DNA of 32,203 nt from positions 1 through 32,203 of the forward strand of contig CASGHA010000136.1 in assembly GCA_949319355.1 (NCBI GenBank), written 5' to 3'. Shown in pieces: positions 18,322 to 27,967 of this stretch; position 1 is the stretch's first letter, and every line of letters starts with the position of its first letter. Below the pieces are notes generated by a model. The model worked only from the letters and a program-made list of their open reading frames with translations. It did no database searches and was not told the DNA's origin. A program made the translations under genes and the position numbers. Source of the stretch: an uncultured Methanospirillaceae archaeon. Its GTDB lineage: Archaea; Halobacteriota; Methanomicrobia; Methanomicrobiales; Methanospirillaceae.

Positions 18322-20436
18322 TTAGTGGCATGTGCAGGCTTTAACCTGCAGGAACGGTATAACGGGCGTATCGATGCTGAAGTTCCCGGTGGTAATCATC
18401 CGGACATGGGACCCGGTCACGTTCCGGTACACTGCCGGATAGAGATCCTGGAACGTGATGTTGCGGTCAGCCCTGATTATTTCCATCATATTGACCGTGA
18501 ATTCGTCTGATAGCCATTGCTGGATCTCCGGGTCATAGACCGCACTGAGCGAGGGCTCGTTCTTTGCAGATCCGGTCAGGAAGAGGATTCCGGGCGCCGT
18601 CGTTTCTGCTGCAATGCTCTCCTCGAAGCAGGAATCGACCACGAAGGCGAGCTGGCGGTACCGGTGTCCGCTACTCATCGACCCGGTCACCATTTTCATG
18701 TCTTCCGCGGTGAACGAATCGTCTGGCCGGAAGTTGATCTTTCCCGGCGAACCGTGGCTCACGATGTATACGAAGACGTCCGTGCTGTTGCTGCTCCCGA
18801 GGACGACCGGGGTGGCAGCGGTCCTGTTGCCGGTCAGGACACTGACGAGCGTCCGTGCCGTAACGGCAGGCCCGGTGTAGTCCGCGATAGCCTCAGGCCG
18901 GAGGTTTGGGCCTTTTGGGATGTTGTGGACATCGCCCCGGACAGGGTTCTCAGGGACAGTGGGGATGTCGTCATAGAGCATGAGGATGATATGGTCATCG
19001 GAAACTCCCTCATCCCTCAGCAGGTGGTAGACCGCCAGGGCATCCGACTGGTGCCGGTAGTTCGGCCATCCCTCAGAGGGGCCGACAACCACGGCCATGA
19101 AATCCTCATTTTCTCCAAATGGGACTCCTGATGCGGGTTCTTGTGTAGAAACGGACATCAGGCCGGCCGAGGGTGTGGAGAGCCCGGTGGACCCACCCCC
19201 CGACTTCGAAACGGGATTCACATCCTCCGAACCAAATGTCCTGACCGTCCGGAATGTGCCGTTCTCCACGACCCAGTAGGCGTAATAGGTATACAGCGGG
19301 TCGACCCCGAGGTCCTCATCATATTCAAGGCTGCCGCTGGCGCCGGTAATCCATGGGAGCCTTCCGGCCAGGATCTCCTGGATCGCCGTATGTATACCGG
19401 TCGCGTTCCAGCCGGTGACCCTGCCCTCACCGTACACGACCTTCCGGACCGAGTCAGGAAGGGTTTCGGACTGCGCCCTGTCCTGCCGGGCACTCACGAA
19501 TGAGGCGATCATGAGGGCATCGTATGTCGTTGCCGCATAGTACGCGGGCGCATGACCGAACTTCTGTGTGTAGGCCTCAGTAAACCCGGTCGATGGGTCG
19601 GCTGCAGGATTGGTGCCCTCGATCCCCTCCGCAGCAGGGCCGAGCGCCCCGATCATCTGCGGCGTGGCCGAAGCATCGGCAAGGAACAGCCGTGTCCGGT
19701 TCCCGGAACCTGCCATCGCCCGCCGGATGGTTACTGCATCGTCCGGAAAACCTACAGCGATGAGGTACTCCGGACCGGTTTTCAGGGCCGCTGCAACGTC
19801 ATCTCCCAGCGCTGCCGCCCCCGGCTCGAACCGACCGATATACGTGACATCAATGCCGTACTCGGTTGCAAAAAAACCAGTCCAGTCATAGAACGTCTGT
19901 CCGTAGGTGCTGTTCTCGGCAAGGAGCGCCATCCGGGTCACACCTCTCTCTTTCAGGACAGCCAGGATAGTCTTCACCTGTGCGGCATCGCCCTGCGTGG
20001 TCCGCCAGACATAGCCGGACCTGCCGAACGCCCGGATGATGTCGCCTGAGGTCGCGGTCGGGGTGATGAGGACCTTCTTATTTGCGATGAACGCAGGGGC
20101 AAGCGCATAGACCTCGTCGCTCTTCTGCGGCCCGATAATTATTCGGATCGAATCATCGTTGAGCAGATCCTGCGCAAGCGCTGCCGTGTCGCCTGAGCCC
20201 GTGTCCCGGTACACAAGCTCAACCCGGCGCCCTCCAATCCCACCATCGCTGTTGATGGTATCCTTTGCCCACTCAAGCGGTTCCCTGAACTCAACGTCGC
20301 CGGTAAGGGGGAGGAGGACCCCGATCCTGACCGGGGTGAAGGCACGGATTCCCGATAAACCTGCCCAGGTGCCGGCAAGGACGAGGATGGCGATGAGGAT
20401 GATCAGGCCGACCCGTTTTCTGTTAATGGTAATCAC
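18322..20436 (-). CDS. Fusion of type-1 periplasmic binding (LivJ-like) domain and C13 legumain-like cysteine peptidase domain
   Basis: 704 aa, GTG start, N-terminal TM anchor. PBP1: RIGVLLPLTGDVEFREPLEWAKDTINSDGGIGGRRVELVYRDTGSGDTAALAQDLL..IIIGPQKSDEVYALAPAF. C13-like: NYRHQSDALAVYHLLRDEGVSDDHIILMLYDDIPTVPENPVRGDVHN..DVFVYIVSHGSPGKINF..LAFVVDSCFEESIA. Confidence 0.85.
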   Translation of the reverse strand: MITINRKRVGLIILIAILVLAGTWAGLSGIRAFTPVRIGVLLPLTGDVEFREPLEWAKDTINSDGGIGGRRVELVYRDTGSGDTAALAQDLLNDDSIRIIIGPQKSDEVYALAPAFIANKKVLITPTATSGDIIRAFGRSGYVWRTTQGDAAQVKTILAVLKERGVTRMALLAENSTYGQTFYDWTGFFATEYGIDVTYIGRFEPGAAALGDDVAAALKTGPEYLIAVGFPDDAVTIRRAMAGSGNRTRLFLADASATPQMIGALGPAAEGIEGTNPAADPSTGFTEAYTQKFGHAPAYYAATTYDALMIASFVSARQDRAQSETLPDSVRKVVYGEGRVTGWNATGIHTAIQEILAGRLPWITGASGSLEYDEDLGVDPLYTYYAYWVVENGTFRTVRTFGSEDVNPVSKSGGGSTGLSTPSAGLMSVSTQEPASGVPFGENEDFMAVVVGPSEGWPNYRHQSDALAVYHLLRDEGVSDDHIILMLYDDIPTVPENPVRGDVHNIPKGPNLRPEAIADYTGPAVTARTLVSVLTGNRTAATPVVLGSSNSTDVFVYIVSHGSPGKINFRPDDSFTAEDMKMVTGSMSSGHRYRQLAFVVDSCFEESIAAETTAPGILFLTGSAKNEPSLSAVYDPEIQQWLSDEFTVNMMEIIRADRNITFQDLYPAVYRNVTGSHVRMITTGNFSIDTPVIPFLQVKACTCH

Positions 20437-20794
20437 CGTTTCATGAACGACGGGTTATGCAGCCGTTTGGATGCCGGGCATGTGTCGGAAACTCAGGCCG
20501 CGCCGGTTTTTTCTCAATGGAACATGAGGGGATGAATATGATAAGGATACGGGATCCCGCCCGGGTTCCCCACACAGGGCATTTTCCAGGGAAGGGCGGA
20601 CCGGTGCCCGGTTGACAGGGTGGAACCGGGAACGGGGAGTTCTCATGAGTCTCATTCCTTGTGCCGCGGTATCCGGCAGGGTTCACATCTCCCTTTTTTC
20701 TGATGTCCTGAACGCTCACCGGGGTAATACCGTTTTTCGTTGTTCGCGGGATGTATGCCCCCCCCTCTTCGTATCGGTATGGCAATCCAATTTT

Positions 20795-20805
20795 TTTATA
20801 ATATA
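20795..20805 (+). promoter_or_regulatory. Candidate archaeal TATA box for the Gly-rich repeat gene
   Basis: TTTATAATATA about 20-30 nt upstream of the ATG at 20826, compatible with a leaderless transcript. Confidence 0.5.
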
Positions 20806-20825
20806 CCTGCTCCCCATTTCAGTAT

Positions 20826-21389
20826 ATGGCAGACACGCCCCCATCCATTGCACACAGGAAACTCGCAATTTTCCTTGTTGTGCTTGCAGTCATTGTAACG
20901 ATCATCGCAGTGGCCTGGTATTTCAAAGTGGAACTCCCACCACAGCAAGCCCTGGATCACGCACCCGTATGGAATAGTGGAGACGGGGGCGTGACGGGTA
21001 CCGGGGCTAATGGTGGTGCAGGTGGTTATGCGGCTTCCGGTGGAAACGGCGGTAACGGTGGTGACGCCGGCGTGACAGGTACCGGAGGTAATGGCGGTAA
21101 CGGGGGTTATGCGGCTTCTGGTGGAAACGGCGGTCAAGGTGGTGACGCCGGCGTGACGGGTACCGGGGGTAATGGTGGTTGAGGTGGTTATTCGGCTTCA
21201 GGAGGAAACGGCGGTAAAGGTGGAGACGACGGCGTGACTGGTACCGGTGGTAATGGAGGACCAGGAGGTTTCACTGGTTCTGGTGGAAACGGCGGTGCCG
21301 TAGGAGACGCCGGCGTGACTGGTACCGGCGGTAATGGCGGTGCCGGTAGTTAGGCAGGTAACGGTGGATACAGCGATTCAATATCATAG
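20826..21389 (+). pseudogene. TM-anchored Gly-rich (PGRS-like) tandem-repeat protein gene, interrupted by in-frame TGA and TAG
   Basis: Starts MADTPPSIAHRKLAIFLVVLAVIVTIIAVAWYFKVELPPQ, then repeats of GDAGVTGTGGNGGNGGYAASGGNGGNG. Stops at TGA 21180-21182; the same frame continues with repeats to TAG 21351-21353 and final TAG 21387-21389. Confidence 0.7.
20979..21389 (+). repeat. Tandem array, 81-bp (27-codon) unit, four full copies plus a partial fifth
   Basis: Units begin at 20979, 21060, 21141, 21222 and 21303, each opening GGN GAC NNN GGC GTG ACN GGT ACC (GDxGVTGT). Confidence 0.93.
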
Positions 21390-22844
21390 CGAAAGGGTCA
21401 GGCTGTTGTGAAGGCCGGACCCGATACCTTTACATTATCCCTACAAACTGCACGATATCTGCCTGCCAGTTTGCTTCACTTTTTTTCAAACCGACGGACC
21501 TAAGTCCCAGTCAACCCCTACTCGTGAAACCCGGTATATAGCGCAATCAATTCCCTTTTTGAAAATAATTGCCAGGAAAATCGGGGATAATTCCTCAAAA
21601 TTCGTTTATTGAATGACTTCTCATGTTTGACACTATGGAAACCAGTTTGTATCGTGAAGAGGCTTATTGGCATCCCAAACATTGAGAGAATCATCAAAAG
21701 ATAATAAGCACCTGTTGAAAGAAGAATATCTGAACACGAAGATTTTGTTTTCTAGCCTTAAAACGTTCAATTCCTCAGGATTGTTTGATTTCTCGATGAA
21801 ATTTCTCAACCTCCCGGGACATTCTTTAGATGATTCATGACGTTCCGGGTTCATGGATAAGAGGGCTGTCCTGTCCCCCACAATACCGGTTCATTTTCGA
21901 CATGAACCATTTTGGACAGTTTTAAATGACCATATCCACAAAGCTGAGCCTTCCATCCCTTTTCAGGAACATCCACCTCTGAAACGGCCTTATAGAAAGA
22001 CAAACCGTGTATTACTTGCCTGTTTAATCTCAACCGGCGGGAAAATGCCGGTTCATCCTTTGGAGGCGTTTTAATTTTTCCCTGATGGGATACTCCCTAT
22101 CGAAAAGAGCGCAATGCGGCTGGAACCCGCGTTCTTTCGTTTATCCAGCATTTCCTGAAAATAATCATTCCTTGTTCTGGTGTCGTGTCCGAGGTCATAT
22201 ACTCTGGAATCCCCAGGAATGATGGAGGTCCCACCAGTCGGGAACGGTATTACCAACCGTATCCCTTTCACCACCCGGGAGTGTTTTCCGCTTCAGGGGG
22301 AGGATACCAGGTCTATCCGGTTTGAATAGGGCTTGTCCGGGGTTGCGGAATACCTGATCAGTAAGCCGTAATCCTTCTCAATCATCGGTAAAGACTCCTG
22401 CCAGAGCACTCCTGTCTTTGAAGAGGACCTCTCAGGAAATCTATTTCTTGAATTACAAGCTGCCTGAATCCATGACCCGGGAATGCAACGGGCTGCTTCG
22501 GTACAAGTACACATCCGATACGAGGCAACGAGAAATAGGAGGTAATCTTTTTCATGATATCGTTGCGGATTCACGAATTATTGCTCCGATTGCATATCCA
22601 ACATCCATAATCGCATTTTAGGCGAAGGATCTTTCGGTAAACCTCGTAAATCCTGCCATTTATTCCGAATACGAAGGGTGTACCTGGTCTGCTGGAAAAC
22701 CGGCGAAATCGGGAAGTTGGAAACCGGTTTCAGTTCTGCGACCCGGATCGGCCGTTATCCGTCTTCCAGACCGCCGCGATCGCAATAGAAGAGATAATGT
22801 AGCTATTCTACACATGGTGAATGAACCAGGAGGCAGAAGGGGGC

Positions 22845-25085
22845 ATGCGTTGGATCAATCCGTTTGCAGTTGTTGCGGGCATTGTGAACCGGTTTCCAGT
22901 CGCAATCCTCGTGGCGATGGTCGCCCTCGCCATCGTGGCAATGATGTTCATGGCGGCGATCCCGCCCTATACGATATCGGACGAGTACATGGACAAGAAC
23001 TCGCCCGAGGGGGTTGTTTTTGACGCCTACAGCGCCCGCTACATGCAGGACACCTACATCCTTTTCATCCATGCGGGGGATGTCACGGACCCGGCACTCC
23101 TCTCTGACCTCCTGATCCTCGAGAACCAGATCCGCCGTATCAACCAGGTCAATTCGACGATTACCATTGCGGATGTGGTTGCGCAGTCCAACGGCGGGGT
23201 AATCCCAGGCACGAGCGCAGAAGTCCGGGCAATCATTGACAGCCTCCCCCCCGACACCAGGCGACAGTTCGTTCCGGACCCACAGACCCTCCTCGGGTAC
23301 ATCGTACTTGACCAGGGGTTGCCGACGGACGCCTCCTTCAAAATTGAACCGGTCGTCGTCAGGACCATCGCGGAGGCCACTCTCCCGCCAGGGGTATCAA
23401 TCGAAGCGACCGGCAATACGCCGCTGAACTACGAGATAGCCGTGTGGATGACGGTCAACTTCATCCTCCTGGTCATCGGAGCGATGGTACTCATGCTCAT
23501 CGTGAAGTACCTCCTCTGGTCCAAGATACGGTACTGGATCCTGCCGGTCGTGCTGCTCACCTTCGGGCTGTTCTATACCTTCGGTGTCATGGGCGTCCTC
23601 GGGATACCAGCAAACGACGGGGCCGTCGCAGCATTCCCCATCCTCCTCGGGCTCGGCATCGACTACGCCGTTCAGTTCCACTCGCGGTTCGACGACGAAT
23701 GCCACGTTCACGACCGCAAGGACGCCCTCTCCCTGACGGTCACCGCGGCAGGTCCTGCAGTCCTTACTGCCCTCGTGGCGACGTCACTCGGGTTCCTGGC
23801 GATGTTCATCAGCCCGATTCCCATGATCCGGACCTTTGCGATGGTCTCCATCATAGGGATAGTCTGCTGCTACCTCACAGCGCTTTTTGGGTTCGGGGCA
23901 TTTGCCCACGTCCTGAAGTACACCCCGAAGCCCCCCGGGGACTCTATCGCCGACCGTATCATGACTTTCTATGATACGGGTCTTACGGCGATCTCATCGG
24001 GGGTGGTGAAAATTGCCGTCCCGATCGTGATCATCTCGATACTCGTTGCAATGGTAGGGATCTCGCTCGACCACGGCATTCCGGTCGATGCTTCACAACA
24101 GTCGCTTGCACCTTCAGACATGCCGGCGGTGGTCACTGCGGACAAGGTCGAGTCGATTGCAGGATCACTCACTCCTCTGCCGCTCTATGTCCAGGGCCTC
24201 GACCCCCGGACCATACCAGGGATCAAATGGACCGACCGCTTGTGCGGTCTCCTGGAGAAAAACTATGATAAAATCTCCAGCATCGACAGCATGTCATCCA
24301 TCGTCCGATCGCACAACAACGGAGTCCTCCCTGAAAACCAGGCAGAACTCGACCGCGTGCTCGCGTCCATCCCGCCAGACCAGCTCCATACCTACCAGGT
24401 CGATGATACCACCTCGATCATCATGATCAATACGCTTGCGATGGAGATCGACGAACAGGTCGCCTTTTCAGACAACGTTGAGCGGGATATCGCCTGGCTC
24501 GGGCCACCCCCCGGGGCAATGGTCACCCCGACCGGGTCCTTTACCCTTTACACCATCCTCACCAAGCAGGTGATCGAAAACAAGGACCAGATGACATTTC
24601 TCGGGTTTGTCCTGATATTTGTCTTCCTGCTGCTCGTATACCGGAAGGGGATTGCCCTGACGCCGCTTGTCCCGATCATCTGCGTTATCGGCTGGAACCC
24701 GATCGCAATGATCCTGCTCGGGCAGAGCTACAGCATCCTGACCGCGGTCCTTGGTTCGATGACGATAGGGATCGGGTCGGAATACACAATCCTCATCATG
24801 GAGCGGTATCTCGAGGAGTTCCAGGAGTCCCATGACCGGATAGAGGCGATGAAGCGGGCGGTCCGGAAAGTCGGCACCGCGGTCACGGTGTCAGGGCTCG
24901 TTACCGCGGCAGGCTTTTCCGCACTCATGATGTCGTCCTTCCCGATCCTCTCCGGGTTCGGGCTTGCAACGGTGGTCGTGGTCATACTCTCGCTGGTAAG
25001 CGCGGTCGTGGTGATGCCTGCGACCCTCGTACTCGCCAGCCGGTTCGGAGCGGCAAAATCCACTCCTGAACCCTCAAAAATGTGA
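22845..25085 (+). CDS. RND superfamily (HAE3/MMPL-type) permease
   Basis: ORF 22821..25085; the Met at 22845 is preceded by an AGGAGG-like RBS. Two duplicated RND halves with membrane segments, GLGIDYAVQFHSRFDDE and SMTIGIGSEYTILIMERYLEE. Confidence 0.9.
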   Translation: MRWINPFAVVAGIVNRFPVAILVAMVALAIVAMMFMAAIPPYTISDEYMDKNSPEGVVFDAYSARYMQDTYILFIHAGDVTDPALLSDLLILENQIRRINQVNSTITIADVVAQSNGGVIPGTSAEVRAIIDSLPPDTRRQFVPDPQTLLGYIVLDQGLPTDASFKIEPVVVRTIAEATLPPGVSIEATGNTPLNYEIAVWMTVNFILLVIGAMVLMLIVKYLLWSKIRYWILPVVLLTFGLFYTFGVMGVLGIPANDGAVAAFPILLGLGIDYAVQFHSRFDDECHVHDRKDALSLTVTAAGPAVLTALVATSLGFLAMFISPIPMIRTFAMVSIIGIVCCYLTALFGFGAFAHVLKYTPKPPGDSIADRIMTFYDTGLTAISSGVVKIAVPIVIISILVAMVGISLDHGIPVDASQQSLAPSDMPAVVTADKVESIAGSLTPLPLYVQGLDPRTIPGIKWTDRLCGLLEKNYDKISSIDSMSSIVRSHNNGVLPENQAELDRVLASIPPDQLHTYQVDDTTSIIMINTLAMEIDEQVAFSDNVERDIAWLGPPPGAMVTPTGSFTLYTILTKQVIENKDQMTFLGFVLIFVFLLLVYRKGIALTPLVPIICVIGWNPIAMILLGQSYSILTAVLGSMTIGIGSEYTILIMERYLEEFQESHDRIEAMKRAVRKVGTAVTVSGLVTAAGFSALMMSSFPILSGFGLATVVVVILSLVSAVVVMPATLVLASRFGAAKSTPEPSKM

Positions 25086-25090
25086 ATCTT

Positions 25091-26419
25091 TTATTCTTTC
25101 CTGAATTTTCGCCCGAGCGACCACCCGGCATATGCGAGAATGGCGACGATACCCACGAGTGCAATCATGAGCGGCCGGTTCCCGGTGACTGCCTCGGTGC
25201 CTTCGGGTGACTGGACGCTGACCCCGAGGCTCGCCCTGTCAGAGAGCATCTGGGCTCCGAGTCCGTCACGGTATTTCACCTCGGTATCAAGCGGGTACTG
25301 TTTCCCTGTTATCGCCGATTTTGCAGAAATTTCAAACTGTACGGTCCGTGTTTCACCGGGCCCGAGAAACCCGAGCACGGCAGTGTCTTTTGCAGGCACG
25401 ATGAGATGGCTGCCGATGATCTTTGCCTCGGCTTCTGCTGCAGGGGAATCCCCTGTATTCGTGTAGGAAACATTGACGGTGGCCGATTCACCCGGGTGTA
25501 TCACGATACCGGGGCTGTCCACCTTAAATTCGGCTCCTTTTGCCACCTTTATGCCGACCGGGACGGAAGGAGTGTTCCGGGTGCTGCCATCGCTCTCCCG
25601 ATATGTCCCCTGGAGGACAGCGGGATACAACCCGGCCTCGGTGTGGTCTTTCACGGCGATTCTCACCCGTATCGGTGTAGTCGCCCCCGGTTCGAGCCGG
25701 TCGATATACGTGCTCCCTTCAACGACCCTGAACGTCACGTTGTCGAACGGGACAATGGTAAAAGTGACCTCGCTTCCCGTCTCATGGCCGACATTTTTCA
25801 CCTCGCCGGCCAGGTATCCCTGGGTCCCGGGGACGAGGTTTTCCTGCGTCAGGTTGAGGAGAATCGGCCTGACCTCAGGCCTGATAGTGATCCCGACCGG
25901 GACGGTCACTGCCCTTTCGCGGTAGAGCGGCTGGACCGTTGACCGTCCTTCTCCTGTCAGGGGTATCGCGTAGACGTACCGGTACTCAAGGCTCAAGAGG
26001 ATGGCATGGGACCCTGGGAGGGCTTTCTCGTCAACGGTCCCGCTAATAGTGAACGGGACCTTGGCGCCAACCCCGATATCACCGAGCAGGACCGGAGGAC
26101 TTTCGACGGTGACCGGTGCACCGGACTCCAGGGGGCTCATGACGACCCCGAGTGCCGTTCGTGGGTCGTAGGTGTCGGGGGGAAGGAGCGGGGCTACCTT
26201 AACCTTGGTGTCCTGGTCCTTGTTTGTCAGGACGACGGTCATGGCGAAGGTGTCGCCAGGGTAATACCGGGGGTCACTCACGACGTGTGCCGAGAGGTCC
26301 GGCTCGAGACCCGGGTCATAGATATACCCGAGAGCGGTGCAGGGAGCCGCCGTCAGGGTGATGCAGAGGAGGAACGCAGCCATGAGGCAGGTGCAGCGCA
26401 GTAATGCGGGATAGATCAT
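25091..26419 (-). CDS. COG1361/CARDB-like extracellular beta-sandwich protein with C-terminal TM anchor
   Basis: 442 aa with signal peptide, repeated NEW3/CARDB-like domains (LVPGTQGYLAGEVKNVGHETGSEVTF, IHPGESATVNVSYTNTGDSPAAEAEAKI) and a C-terminal TM (LMIALVGIVAILAYAGWSLGRKFRKE). Confidence 0.82.
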   Translation of the reverse strand: MIYPALLRCTCLMAAFLLCITLTAAPCTALGYIYDPGLEPDLSAHVVSDPRYYPGDTFAMTVVLTNKDQDTKVKVAPLLPPDTYDPRTALGVVMSPLESGAPVTVESPPVLLGDIGVGAKVPFTISGTVDEKALPGSHAILLSLEYRYVYAIPLTGEGRSTVQPLYRERAVTVPVGITIRPEVRPILLNLTQENLVPGTQGYLAGEVKNVGHETGSEVTFTIVPFDNVTFRVVEGSTYIDRLEPGATTPIRVRIAVKDHTEAGLYPAVLQGTYRESDGSTRNTPSVPVGIKVAKGAEFKVDSPGIVIHPGESATVNVSYTNTGDSPAAEAEAKIIGSHLIVPAKDTAVLGFLGPGETRTVQFEISAKSAITGKQYPLDTEVKYRDGLGAQMLSDRASLGVSVQSPEGTEAVTGNRPLMIALVGIVAILAYAGWSLGRKFRKE

Positions 26420-27732
26420 GGCGCCTTGCCTTGGGACCCTGTCGTCTTCTTCCGGCGGTACCAGAGGAGCGCACCCCCCGCGATGATGAGTATCACCAGG
26501 ACCACCCCGGCTATCCCGGGTGCCGGATCAGCCTGGACGTCGATCGGCACCGGTATGTTGTCGGAGGTGTACACCGTTCCCCTCTCATCGGTGTACTGCA
26601 CCTCGGAGTCTGCCGAATAGCTCTTGACCATGGCACTGCCATCGGTTTTCACGCTGAATACCGCTGTAGCTGACTCCCCGGGGCTGAGGTCACCAAGGTA
26701 GGCGGTGTCGTCATCGCTCGAAAACGGGTTGATGACGCTGATACGGGCCTTCGCATTGTAGACCTTCGCGTTTCCGGCATTCCTGTACGTAACTTTCACG
26801 GGGAGTTTCGAGCCGGGACTGACGACCGAGGACGTGTTCACCTGTTCGAACACAATCTTGTCCTGGAACGATACTCCGGCGGTGACCGGGGGTGAGGTCG
26901 CGGCAGCGCCCCTGAAGTCTTTATAAACCGCGTAGAGGGACACAGGATATGAAATCACCGGGGCTGCCTCGCCCGATACCGCGACCTTGAAACCCGGCTG
27001 GATGGTACTTCCGGGAGGGAAGTCCCCGATATAGACACTGTTGCTGAACGGAACAATCGGACTCGCACCTGCGGGGACAAGGAAGAGCGACGTGCCAGTC
27101 CCTGTGTCCTGGCCGGTGTTCCTGATGGTAAAGGTGATGACCCCTTCCTTTCCCGCATAGAGGTCAGAACTTTCGACCTTTTCAACGGTGAGGACCACCA
27201 TCCGCCTTATTTTTACCGGCACCGGAAGGACGGTGTCATCCTCCTTGAAATAGTACTCCATGTCGGCGGTCCCCTGCTGCTCGACCCGGGGCACATAACT
27301 GTAATTAATCCTGGCAAACATCGTGTAGTTGCCAGCCGGGGCAGACTCCGGTACATCGACCGTGAAGGTCGCAGGGACGAGCTGTCCGGCCTTGACGTCC
27401 CCGATGATCTGGGGGTTGGACCGCACCAGCACCGGCGAATCCCCGGGGAGGAGCCCGATGATGGCGGACCGGGCGGTGGTGGGGGGGTACATGGGGTCTA
27501 TCGAGAGGTAATTGTGGAACTCCATCGTGACGGTGCCCTTGTTCCCAATGGTGACCGGGAGCTCGGTGGTCGCCCCGGGGACCAGTTCAGAGGTCGATCC
27601 GAGGGAGACAAAAAGATCGGGCCCGCCCGAGAGGTAGCGCTCCCCTGCCAGACAGGGGGATATCAATAGTCCAATCCCGATACATGCTATGAATATCCCC
27701 GTCATGAATCCCGTTCTATCCATCCAGATCAT
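26416..27732 (-). CDS. COG1361/CARDB-like extracellular protein, paralogue of the downstream gene
   Basis: 438 aa with signal peptide, repeats such as LYAGKEGVITFTIRNTGQDTGTGTSLF and VSPGSKLPVKVTYRNAGNAKVYNAKARI, and a C-terminal TM plus RRKK. 4-nt ATGA overlap with the next gene. Confidence 0.82.
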   Translation of the reverse strand: MIWMDRTGFMTGIFIACIGIGLLISPCLAGERYLSGGPDLFVSLGSTSELVPGATTELPVTIGNKGTVTMEFHNYLSIDPMYPPTTARSAIIGLLPGDSPVLVRSNPQIIGDVKAGQLVPATFTVDVPESAPAGNYTMFARINYSYVPRVEQQGTADMEYYFKEDDTVLPVPVKIRRMVVLTVEKVESSDLYAGKEGVITFTIRNTGQDTGTGTSLFLVPAGASPIVPFSNSVYIGDFPPGSTIQPGFKVAVSGEAAPVISYPVSLYAVYKDFRGAAATSPPVTAGVSFQDKIVFEQVNTSSVVSPGSKLPVKVTYRNAGNAKVYNAKARISVINPFSSDDDTAYLGDLSPGESATAVFSVKTDGSAMVKSYSADSEVQYTDERGTVYTSDNIPVPIDVQADPAPGIAGVVLVILIIAGGALLWYRRKKTTGSQGKAP

Positions 27733-27967
27733 CCCCGATCAATATCCAATGTCATTGTATTACGGATCGGATTGTATTAATCTGCCGTAGTTCTTCAGGG
27801 GTAGGAGGATATGGCAAAAAAGGATGCTCATTAAGGTCATCCGGAATGGCATCAGATGGGGGAGGTCCCATTTTTTATGCTGCAAGTGGAGTTCTATCTG
27901 CGGATCCTATAGATATTTAATGTGCTCAGGTCCGTTCTTGAATGCTCCGGATCTTTTTAACCTTTAA

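Noticed and set aside
18517-20049. Plus-strand ORFs opposite the PBP-legumain gene
   Set aside because: Antisense shadows with no coherent motifs.
21180-21182. TGA as selenocysteine codon
   Set aside because: No SECIS-like element recognised, and the position corresponds to variable N/Q/A/P residues in a repeat, not a redox motif.
21351-21353. TAG as pyrrolysine codon
   Set aside because: It falls at the repeat's Tyr/Phe position in a degenerate last copy; no pyl genes or methylamine methyltransferase context in the window.
20979-21389. Regular repeats that might suggest a CRISPR array
   Set aside because: The unit is 81 bp with no spacers, is in frame, and encodes Gly-rich protein repeats; it is a coding tandem repeat.
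25406-26673. Plus-strand ORFs opposite the COG1361 genes
   Set aside because: Shadow ORFs of GC-rich coding sequence; the minus-strand products have signal peptides, domain repeats and TM anchors.
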